Shown here: positions 10,422 through 19,586 of the stretch, piece by piece | Layout of the letters: each line of letters opens with the position of its first letter | How positions within the stretch are numbered: the first letter of the stretch is position 1 | Assembly (NCBI GenBank): GCA_035048485.1 | Contig: CM068587.1 | Span: 33,713,001 to 33,777,000, forward strand | Direction: 5' to 3' | DNA length: 64,000 bases | Source: Pteria penguin | Lineage: Eukaryota; Mollusca; Bivalvia; Pterioida; Pteriidae | Position numbers and translations under genes: made by a program | The notes under the pieces: generated by a model | The model's input: only the letters and a program-made list of their open reading frames with translations | What the model was told of the DNA's origin: nothing | Database searches by the model: none

Positions 10422-10492
10422 ATGTCATGCATCGACATAGTGTCACTCGTTATTTCAGTCGTGTAACAGACCGTGGTAATACCCGACCGTGG

Positions 10493-10640
10493 TAATATGC
10501 GTGTTCTAAATTTTTAATTTACTTGGGGGTGGAGGATGGTAAATACAAAAATTAAAACATGAAAACTAGTTGTCATGCTTTAATTTTTGTATTTACCACC
10601 TCCAAGTAAATTAAAAAATTGGAACATGGCAGTAATACCT
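10493..10640. repeat. Foldback (long inverted repeat) element
   Basis: Arms of roughly 60 bp face each other around AAAACTAGTTGT. They include TTTAATTTACTTGGGGGTGG on the left and CCACCTCCAAGTAAATTAAA on the right. A shorter relative lies at 24044-24105 and 31842-31903. Probably a MITE-like element able to form a hairpin. Confidence 0.65.
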
Positions 10641-10727
10641 GATGGCCTATCATGTACGTAGTGTTTCCTAGATATTTAGTTCTTTTGTTCATTTTGATCA
10701 GGGTCTTATATTAGATATTGTATAAGT

Positions 10728-11003
10728 CCGAAGCCGGCGTGGCCTAGTGGTATCGCGCTCGCCTCCTGGTGGTCGGGAGGCCGGGGTTCGAATCCCGGTC
10801 ATGTCGGTGTCCTGTCTTTCGGATAAGACAGTAAAACCGAGGCCCCATGTCGTAGTATGCATGGCACGTTAAAGATCCCTCACTGCTTCGGGTGGGTCCG
10901 TTGCAAATGTCAAAATTTGTATGCCTTGCATCAGGCAGATGCCGTCACCATATACTTGAAATATTTATGGTATGACGTTAAACAAAAATCAATCAATCAA
11001 TCA
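10728..11003 (+). mobile_element. Full-length tRNA-derived SINE (family 1) with 9-bp TSD
   Basis: The tRNA-like head has a box A-like GTGGCCTAGTGG and box B GGTTCGAATCC. A conserved body follows (AGATCCCTCACTGCTTCGG, CATCAGGCAGATGCCGTCAC), ending in an AATCAATCAATC tail. TGTATAAGT flanks it at 10719-10727 and 11004-11012. This is the reference copy for the other family-1 copies here. The head is not a functional tRNA gene. Confidence 0.85.
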
Positions 11004-11258
11004 TGTATAAGTTCCTGATTATATTTTCAGCCGGGAAAATGTAGTAGAGATGGATTTTGATACAAGAAAATCCTATACAGACTTGAGGGTGCTTGATGCT
11101 GTCCTGGGAATAACTCCCGTTTTCCTGGCGGAAATTGAATACCCTGTTAATTCAGTATGATTAAATATGACAATGCCCTGTTCACTATTTAGCGCCCGAG
11201 GTGGTATATTTAAACCGAAGGGGTCCTGATCTAGTGGTAAAACACTAGATAGTCTAGC

Positions 11259-11280
11259 CAGAGACATATATATGTCTCTG
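11259..11280. mobile_element. Perfect 22-bp palindrome with 7-bp TSD
   Basis: Begins CAGAGACATA and ends TATGTCTCTG with no spacer. GTCTAGC flanks it at 11252-11258 and 11281-11287. Confidence 0.7.
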
Positions 11281-11794
11281 GTCTAGCACGCTACCAATTT
11301 TCTTTTTTATTCTCGAAGTCGGCGTGACATCACACTAAGATCTAAATGAAGATAATCCCCGAAACATTCCGAGGATGACCTGGGGGATAAACTCGGTGTT
11401 TATCATAGACCGTAATGCAACTTTGATGAACTATATGATGACTCTCTTTCATTCTTCGAATTTTATATGACCGCGCTTTGCAAAAATGAGATTCAAAATA
11501 TCGGATTCTTCGTAGACAGCGGTGATAAATCCCGAGACTTATCCCCCAACAAATATGATGCAAATTAGGTCATTTAACCAGTCCGACATCAAGAATAGGG
11601 GAACATAAGATGAAAAATATAGAAAACAGTGGCAACGGTCGGCAGACGCCAACTAGCAGATTCAGGGCCATCTCTTCCTGAAAATACATAGATAGTATTT
11701 ACGTATAGGTTCTCAACTTTTTATAATATTAACAAGTTCATTATTAAATATGCATATGTTAAGAGACATATATACTTTATGTAGAACGTATACC

Positions 11795-11831
11795 CAGAGA
11801 CATATATACTTTCAAAGCATATATGTCTCTG
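11795..11831. mobile_element. Palindromic element of the CAGAGAC family, 37 bp, decayed TSD
   Basis: Begins CAGAGACATATATACTTT and ends ATATATGTCTCTG. Flanks GTATACC (11788-11794) and GTATATC (11832-11838) agree at six of seven bases. A half copy, AGAGACATATATACTTTAT, precedes it at 11762. Confidence 0.6.
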
Positions 11832-11994
11832 GTATATCTGACAATTTGTATAAAAATTCCAAGTTTTAAGGATGAGAATCACAGCTCAATGACATAACCT
11901 GCATCTAACTATTAAACTCAAAACTGAAATTGATGCCGTAGACCGGGAGTGAATCGTTACAACTCTTGAATAAAGATTACCACACTTTTTGGCA

Positions 11995-12052
11995 GTACGG
12001 TCAGGTCATGTGATTACACTTGGGGACGTGCTACCTGATCGCCGAAGTCACT
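11995..12052 (+). repeat. Dispersed repeat, copy 2 of 2
   Basis: Diverged direct copy of 8018-8078, keeping TGATCGCCGAAGTCAC. ORFs reading through it are not supported as genes. Confidence 0.45.
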
Positions 12053-12777
12053 GCATGTTGGAGAATACCCGGATACCCGCAGCGAGACGAATGTACCTCG
12101 AGTCATTGCGAAGCGGAAAGGTTGTTGACAGGGGAAGCGAAACCCTTGGGGGTTTTTACACACAGGTATTGGGTGGTAGTTACCATTGGCAACATAAGGA
12201 AAGGGGTCGGACACTTCAAAGTTTTAAAAGATAAAGAGCGAGATATTACAATTGGGGGAGAGGAATAATAAAATTTCTAACTGTCCTCGACGTTAAATAC
12301 TTGCATCCGAAACATTGCTATTATTTTCATGATTCTAAATTTATCCCCAACAGGGTATTAGCAGTTTGTCGTAAGTAAAGATATGAACTGCATTACAATA
12401 GAAATGTGAGTCTCATATCTCACTTATGATGGATTGGATAAGAGTCTAGATTCAGTGCTATAATGCGAGCTAAACTGAAAATAAGGGAAAGTTATACACG
12501 TAAGAAATACATGAACAGAATCTTTATATCATATCAACAGTGCCACCATTATATTTGAGTAAATTACAGTTGATGTATGCCGATTTATAAAACTTTAGTA
12601 TATGTCCTTCTTGGGAAAATATTTTGAAATTAAAGATAGTGTAACAAAAAACGTAATGAATATGACACATAAAATGTTAATTTTGACGAATATCCGTTTA
12701 TTGAAATTTTACTCCTTTGGATGAATTTTGACTCGTTGCTCAGAGAAACAGTACGTATACGATTTGCCCAGGAGTCT

Positions 12778-13770
12778 CAGGGGCGGATCCAGAACTGGGG
12801 GGACCTCACAATTGAGGCCCGAAGGGCCGAATGGGGAGGGGTCCGCCCCTTCCATAGGTGGTGGTTCGGGGGGCTTCCCCGAGAAAATTTTGCAAAAATG
12901 AGGCGAAATGGTGCAATCTGGCGTTCTTTTTTGCATTATTCATCAACATTTTCTTGACTTCAAATATTCCGCAAAAACTCTGAAATCGGAAGAAAACGGT
13001 CATAATATTTTCGATAAAAAATATCATGTTCACCCCTCCCTCTCTCCCATAGGTGGGGATGGGGTTTTCCTGAGAAGATATGACAAAAATCTTGCAAAAT
13101 CGTGTGTGCCATATTAGGCCCCTTTTGTTCTAATTCACGGAAATTTTATCAGGCATGGACCCAGATTTTTAGTAGGAGGAGGCGTAAAACTCGGCACAGG
13201 GTCTAGGAACTGCCTATAGGTCCCCGGTGGATGTAGGGTAGATCCTTGGTAGGGGGAACAAGGTGCAAAGTCCCCCTCCACGAGAGCTCCTGTATTTGAG
13301 ACTTTTGGAGATACAAAATACGTTGTGAAAATAAACTATTCTAGAAATGGCTATAAGTGAAAACCATCCTGTACATCGCGTAGCTTCAGTACAAGCGTTT
13401 CAAAAATTTGTACTGAAGCTACACGATGTACAAGACGTATTTAAGTAAAATAGTATGGATAAGTAAAATCCATCTTGTACAGCTCGTAGCTTCAAACATT
13501 TGTAACATTTGCTACACGATGTACAAGTAGCCATACGGTTTCACTCGCCTGAGGCCAAGTGACCGAACATTTGTGCGCTGGATATTAATTTGGATTGCAC
13601 ATATATTTCGCTTCCCTCTGGAAAATATTATGGATCATAAACGGGGATCAGGGGAGATTTATCATGAAATTGATCGCGAGTGAAGCGAGTCAACGATTTT
13701 TTAGACAGAAATGCAGTAAAATAGGTCCTTAAACAGACTATGGTGCCCCCTTCGGCTGGATCCGCCCCTG
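12778..13770. mobile_element. 993-bp non-autonomous DNA element, 15-bp perfect TIR, 5-bp TSD
   Basis: The ends CAGGGGCGGATCCAG and CTGGATCCGCCCCTG are exact inverted repeats. AGTCT lies directly outside both (12773-12777 and 13771-13775). The interior has no transposase; it holds GC-rich ends, gggg/cccc runs and the tandem hairpins at 13349-13530. CAGGG(G)-type ends are usual for hAT-like MITEs, but those make 8-bp duplications, so the superfamily is open. Confidence 0.75.
13349..13530. repeat. Two tandem hairpin units inside the 993-bp element
   Basis: Hairpin 1 pairs 13369-13394 with 13408-13434 (GTACATCG...AGCTTCAGTACAA). Hairpin 2 pairs 13474-13495 with 13507-13527 (CTTGTACAGCTCGTAGC...). 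Both are preceded by a similar TAAGTGAAAACCATC/TAAGTAAAATCCATC stretch, so the unit of about 105 bp has been tandemly duplicated. Confidence 0.65.
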
Positions 13771-13788
13771 AGTCTATCAAAGTGTTAT

Positions 13789-13916
13789 CAGAGACCTATA
13801 TAAAGGTATATAGAGGCACGGGGAAGATTGTATATGTACTGGCATGGGGGAGATTGTACTGGGACTGGCACTGGGACATCTTATATAATGGTGTATACAG
13901 GGACTCTATGTCTCTG
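13789..13916. mobile_element. 128-bp member of the CAGAGAC family with 7-bp TSD
   Basis: It begins CAGAGACCTATATAAAGG and ends CTCTATGTCTCTG. GTGTTAT flanks it exactly at 13782-13788 and 13917-13923. It is the longest copy here, with a G-rich unique centre, and shows that the palindromes are the ends of a once longer element. Confidence 0.75.
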
Positions 13917-14235
13917 GTGTTATAAGGCGGGGCCTTCTGTGCAACATGTGGTCTCCGCTAACAATAAATATATATATTTAAAAGCAAGCTTCCCTGATAA
14001 AAAGTGCTCTTATTTATGTGCTTCTGTAAGAAAATGCAAATGAGGGCATTGCTATACATGCAATTTCCATGATATACGGCGATAAAAAGGCATGACGATA
14101 TCGCATATCAATACAATGTTAAATTGAAAGTTTAAAATATTTATTTTTGCAAACTATGTTATAAATAAGTTTACAATAATCAATGTCTAAATTTTCAAAT
14201 TAATACAAAGCCTAATAATTGCATTGAGTAGCGAT

Positions 14236-14412
14236 GATTTTAATACCAGACTCGACGATTGCGATGGGTCGCGGTGGGTTGCGGCGATTGCGATGGGTCA
14301 CGATGGTTAAGTACGGGTCAGAGCATTTGCCACGGCTCTCGGATATGGAAAGAGAGATAGATTGCGGTGGTTCGCCGCGAAAAATCACCGCAACGGCTGC
14401 GGTGATTTTCCA
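14236..14412 (-). repeat. Subterminal array of CACCGCAACC-like motifs (right)
   Basis: In reverse complement this repeats the motif of 6325-6535 at least six times (GCGATGGGTCGCGGTGGGTT on the plus strand). It lies just inside the right inverted arm. Confidence 0.65.
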
Positions 14413-14476
14413 CTATAAACTTAAACTGTCCGCGGCGGCAGAGCGGAAAATGTGTAATCCGCGTAGGCTGTACTGT

Positions 14477-14567
14477 ACATAGTTCTTCTGTACTTTACTA
14501 ACAATTGCTTGATAAAGGCCAGGAGGCCGAAAATTTGCGGCAAAGAGTGTTTGTGTTGTTTCTTTTA
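14477..14567 (+). repeat. Right arm of the large inverted repeat
   Basis: Near-identical reverse complement of 6145-6237. It is preceded at 14455-14476 by the complement of the left arm's inner homology (AATCCGCGTAGGCTGTACTG). Homology ends near TTTCTTTTA. Confidence 0.75.
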
Positions 14568-15385
14568 GTGTATTTTACTTCCCTTTGGAGGACTACTTAT
14601 TCTATCCAATAAACAATAGAAAAAATGTATTTTATGTCGAAATGGACACACACTCCATCATAGGCATAAATAATTATACCGAATTTCCGGCAATTTTAAA
14701 TAAGCAGATTCCATCATGCAGAAATGTATTTGTTTGACTAACACGCAGAATATACATGTAGTTGTCATTTTCTCCGTGCAGGACTAGTACATTGTAATAT
14801 GAAAAAAAGGTCTAAGTTCGATATATATCTAAGGGAATATTGGCATAATTTAGGGAAAATCTCTTATTGTGTTTTCCGTATGCATGCTTTCCTCTTGACC
14901 ATGGCGTCTAAAGTAAACTTACAGTTTGGATTTGGAGGAATACATGTATAGTAACAAAGTATATAATGTGCTTACTCTGGTAATAACCGTGTCCTTTGTA
15001 ACGTTCATACTGAAACTCTATCTGTTACCCACAATAATTATAAAATACAGGCATTTATTTGCAAATTCATATAATTGAAGTGGCGTCTACTGACCTTGGT
15101 TTGATAGATAGATAACCGCCAACGGGAGGTAACTCCCATCAATTCTGGCCTATTGTAAACTATCTATACTTGGAATATTTACGTCTCAGACACCAATCTT
15201 TACGTTTATACATGATAGATTGATGTAAACAATGTTCCTATGCGTGACCCTGTAAATGAACTAGCAGAGAAATTTAAGTGTTTCACATATATCTAAATTC
15301 TTCCTTGCCGGTGTTGATATTTTTGCTTGTTTTTGTTTTTATGGGGGAGTTTTGTTTGGGATTTTTTAACTTTACCTAACTACCG
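14568..15385. other. AT-rich non-coding DNA, nothing recognised
   Basis: No gene, RNA or clear repeat seen before the tetranucleotide microsatellite. Confidence 0.5.
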
Positions 15386-15386
15386 G

Positions 15387-15426
<40 letters not shown>

Positions 15427-15562
15427 CATCTAGATAGTACGTACGTACCTACGTACCTACCTACCTACATACATACATACATACATACATACATACATAC
15501 ATACATACATACATACATACATACATACATACATACACACATACACATACACACACACACGT
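15386..15562. repeat. Compound microsatellite (TATC)n (TACC)n (ATAC)n (CA)n
   Basis: Tetranucleotide runs change from TATC to TACGTACC/TACC, then to CATA, and end in a CA run. It is likely length-polymorphic. Confidence 0.9.
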
Positions 15563-15781
15563 TTTGATCGGGAATTAATAATCATACGACCACCTGGGTT
15601 ATCTCTGCTGTTAGACGTTCTCAGTGATTATAGCTTAATTAGTCCCAAATTTCAACAATTCTAAATTTGACACTCTAGTATTGGCCTTTCTGTATTAAAA
15701 ATATATATTTTGAGATGTCCGTTCTGGGCTATTTAAAACTACATGTATATGATCTTGTTGGCAAATCTAAGGTCAAAGAAC

Positions 15782-16031
15782 AAGACGGTGTGGTTCAGTG
15801 GAGGAGGTGTTCGGCTCATGACGTTCGACTCCCGACGTATGCACATCGGTGTCCTGATGAGACAGTAAAAACCGAGGTCCCATGTTACGGTAGGCGTGGC
15901 AAGTAAAAGATACCTCGGTGCTTCAGTTGGGTCCGTTTAAAGGTATAAATTTCTCTGTGATGCATCAGGCAAATGCCGTCACCATATACGTGAAATAATC
16001 GTGGATTGACGTAAAACAGTAATCAATCAGT
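15782..16031 (+). mobile_element. SINE family 1 copy with 12-bp TSD
   Basis: Diverged tRNA-like head (GTGTGGTTCAGTGG and ACGTTCGACTCCC), the family body (AAAACCGAGGTCCCATG, GCATCAGGCAAATGCCGTCA) and a GTAATCAATCAG tail. AGGTCAAAGAAC lies at 15770-15781 and 16032-16043. Confidence 0.8.
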
Positions 16032-16043
16032 AGGTCAAAGAAC

Positions 16044-16285
16044 TGAATTGGAATACATATATCGATTAGGTGATTGGCTAATGACCGAGAGGTCCCGGAT
16101 TCGACTTCCGCCAATATTTCATATGAGTTCATTCTTTCGGAAACCGAGGTCCAATGGTGCGTATAATTTTAATGTCACTCACTGCTTCAGACAGGTCCAT
16201 TGCAAAGGTTTCAGTTTCTGTGCATTCCATCAGGCACATGCCATCACCATATAATGCAGTAATTTTGAAGTGACATAAAAACGAA
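16044..16285 (+). mobile_element. Older, degraded SINE family 1 copy
   Basis: It directly follows the previous SINE. The body is recognisable (AAACCGAGGTCCAATGG, CACTGCTTCAGACAGGTCCA, CATCAGGCACATGCCATCAC), but the head and tail are worn. The younger SINE inserted just upstream of it. Confidence 0.6.
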
Positions 16286-17849
16286 AATTAAACAAAAGTA
16301 TAAATTATAGGGGGTGTTTTTTCATGAAATTAAATCGAACAAGAATTGTCTCCTCCTTTGAAGTTTAATATTGCATTTTTCTACGAGTTATCCTTCTTTT
16401 TACTTATAATTTCTATTTTCTTGAATTGTCTCCCCCTGGGCATATTGTTTTTACAGGTTGTAACAGTTGTCTTTCTTAGATCATAAATCTCTTTCTCGCA
16501 TGAGATCTTGATTAGCTATTGGTTCGTTGTACTTTTATATGGATATATCAATATTAGATCTTGAAGTGTATTACACAATCATAAACTTATCGAGGACTTT
16601 TTGTTTGCTCGAAAAGTTCAATAAAGACTTAAAGAACACGTACACGAAATATATAATTCTTCATTGGCTGTATGGCGGCTAAATTGATTTGACGATTATC
16701 GCATTAAATGTCACATAAGGGTTAGAATTGTGTAATCACCGTCATATACTTCTCATGAGTTAGATCCTTGCCAAAAATTCTCATGGTGCTGAATTGATAC
16801 ATGTACACTTACCGAAAAATCTCACAACTTAACTATATAACACAGCTTATACCTTTTAAAATAATTTACTTTTATAGATTACGAAAATAGTTGTCCTACT
16901 TCGAGTATTATTAAAGTTCCCCATAGTACGTGAGGTGTTGGCATTGATTTCGTTTTTGTCAGTGGGTAAAGTACATGTACTAACGATCAGTGGACACGGG
17001 AAATAGGCAAGAAGCCAGATCTTGTTTCAATTACAAATACTCGATAACAAAGTCATGTAAATAATCAACAATTGCCTCATTGCAGCTCATATTCTGTAGT
17101 TTTCGATTTCATATAGGCATAAGGTGAATATACGTTGTGTGTTGACAATCAGAACGAACGCACAGGTGGAAATCTTGTCCGTTTCCGATGTCTATTTTCG
17201 TGACACACCCCCTTATTTGAAAATGGATTAGCCTTGCACGGATGAACAGAAGAATTAAAACAATATGTAATCTGTTTAAATATGGAGTGATTGGAAGTTA
17301 GAAGGGCAACTTTTCGAATTATAATTTTTCGTGAAAATGGAGGTTACATAGAGGTGCAAAAATGGGAGGGAGTGTATCCCACTGCAGCGGAAAAAAGGCC
17401 AAAAATAAACATAAAAAGGTACGTGTTCAATATATCGAGAGACAGTTCTACTTTCTCTTTCGTCGTTGAGTATTGGAATGCATATACATGTCAGTAAAAT
17501 ATTTTGCAATCTACCAAAGGTATATCATACATTTTTATGTGCACAAGATAAATCAACTATCTTTCCTGGGGTCTATTTGAACTCGCTGTTTGTCTCTCTG
17601 CAAGTTCAAATAATCACATAACGGTGAAAATGACGCTTACGAGTATGAAGTGACGGTATTTCATTGAAGAACCCAAGAGCCCCACCCCCTTTCCGAAATT
17701 TCATATATGTAATGTTTTTAGGTTTTATTTTGAGTGCTCAACCGTACCGGTAGGTAATGGCGGCGGCAGCCAACTAATCGCCAGTTTTCGACCACTATTA
17801 CATGCTACAGTCACATTGTTTATCAAGCCTCGACTTTTTGAGAGGATAG
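16286..17849. other. AT-rich non-coding DNA, nothing recognised
   Basis: Short ORFs on both strands near 17276-17509 overlap each other and have no recognisable domain. No exon or RNA gene is supported. Confidence 0.5.
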
Positions 17850-18000
17850 ACTTGCTTTAATGAAGCTTGGCTCGCGGTGCAAGCGTTCAGTGTTCGATTC
17901 TTGGATTGCGCCAACATGTTTAAGAAGTTGGTCACCTGCTACTTCCAAGTTGCGATATTGCGGAAATTATTGAGCAGCGAAATTCCCCTATCAACCACCT
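17850..18000 (+). mobile_element. Degraded SINE family 2 copy
   Basis: Matches the full copy at 38465-38646 in order: GGCTCGCGGTGCAAGCG, GTGTTCGATTCTTGGATTG, GCGCCAACATGTTTAAGAAG, TTGGTCACCTGCTACTTCC, GTTGCGATAT. Confidence 0.6.
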
Positions 18001-18082
18001 AGAGAGAATACATAGAGAACTTACGGTTTATACAGGTTCCCAAGGGATATGTTAGTTTAAGTTTTGACTGCGTTTAGATTTT

Positions 18083-18300
18083 CATTTATGTCTAAAGGAC
18101 TAGAATCAATGCATTTCTTCACTTTGTATAGAAGACCACAAACCAATGTTTATGCTCCTTGATTTATATTTACAAACACTTGCCCATTTATGTCTAAAGG
18201 ACTTTCACAATAAAAACGACAACATAGAATTAATGCACTTCTTCTATTTGTATAGAAGACCACAAGACAATGTTAATGCTCCTTGATTTATATTTACAAA
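18083..18300. repeat. Diverged tandem duplication, about 100-116 bp unit
   Basis: Copy 1 18083-18184 and copy 2 18185-18300 share CATTTATGTCTAAAGGAC, TTGTATAGAAGACCACAA and ATGCTCCTTGATTTATATTT in the same order, with a small insertion in copy 2. Confidence 0.75.
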
Positions 18301-19201
18301 AGCTTACCCTGTATGTGTAACAAAATATTAGAACCCTCAGGATAGGAAAGTTCTTCAATATAATTATGCTAGCAGTGCAATTAACATACAATGTAACATA
18401 TATATATTACCATTGATTATAGTACAGTAATTGGCAGGTAGGAATCGGATAACACCCAAGACATTGTCTCGTCTCATTTTAATGAGCCTAGACATTTTGT
18501 CCGGAAACGTATTATCACACTCTGTATAGTAAGTACCATTGTCAGTGACAAGTTTTCCCTTTCGGAAGGAGCTCGCCCTTCGTCCAGAGTAGGTAAACGG
18601 AGAGGTATTCCGACTGAACTTTGCTTAAACATAACAGCTTTCATTTCTATTTAGTGCCCCCCCCCCCCCATTTTACATTACAAAAATAAAAAAAAAATAA
18701 GAAATGTAAAATGCATTTTCCCGTACTTCTTTCTCATTAATCTGCATTTTTTAACCTGGAAGTATATGTGTTTACATGTGAAAACAGAAAGGTTGGGAAG
18801 GGGGGGGGGGGGATACACTAACACTTCAACATTTAGTGAGTGGAGCTACATGTATGGCCTCAAGGAAATGCAGATGAAATGATACATGTGTCCTTCACCA
18901 AAAATATTGACCGCCATCGTGCAAACCATTGAAATAATCCCTAGTCTGACACCAAGCATTATGATTGCAATTCAACCGGGTTAAGGTCTCTGGCCCCTTT
19001 TGTTAACCCTTATATATTATAGCATTAAATTGAAGTGCGCATTAAAAGATTTTTAATTAAAACTTGTATTAATATGTAAACATATGCATGTACTTTGAAT
19101 ATCACAATCGTTCATTTACATGCATGTACCTTTGCATTAATATACATACGAGTACTCGACTGATATCGTCATGTATATTTTTGTATAAATATATCATTAT
19201 T

Positions 19202-19586
19202 GACCGGATTGCAAAGCATTTCCGGTTTATGAATTGGCGAAATCCCTCTGTCTGTCCGTCCTTCCGCACGGCGTCAACAATTTGCGTATAGCATTTGCGT
19301 TTAGCATGGTTTCTTTCATACCCTAAAGGGTACTTATGTCAAAGTTGGTAGGTTTGTAGATACTTGAATGTTCTATCCAACCAATACAAAAATTTAGTGA
19401 CCTTGACCTTGACTTTACGCTTCAGTGAACACTCTGTTTTTTGCCTTTAGGGTGACCGCTTGCATACATGTATTGTTAATGTTAATGCAAAGCAATTCCG
19501 GTCGATAAATTGTCTGTCTGTCTGTCTGTCCATCCGTCTGTCCGTCCGGCGGTCAACATTTTGCGTTTAGCATTTGCAATCCGGTC
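19202..19586. repeat. Repeat with GACCGGATTGCAAA inverted ends
   Basis: GACCGGATTGCAAA (19202-19215) and TTTGCAATCCGGTC (19573-19586) are exact inverted repeats. Inside are two diverged units, each with GCAAAGCA(A/T)TTCCGGT, GTCTGTCCGTCC and GCGTTTAGCAT, and a TGACCTTGACCTTGAC stretch at 19398. Confidence 0.6.

Noticed and set aside
10728..10800. tRNA gene with box A and box B
   Set aside because: The tRNA-like part continues into a conserved SINE body with a repeat tail and a target duplication, and other copies exist in the window.
12709..13117. Overlapping ORFs on both strands
   Set aside because: They lie within the GC-rich end of the 993-bp non-autonomous element and have no domain.
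15386..15562. CRISPR-like or regulated array
   Set aside because: It is a simple tetranucleotide microsatellite without spacers.
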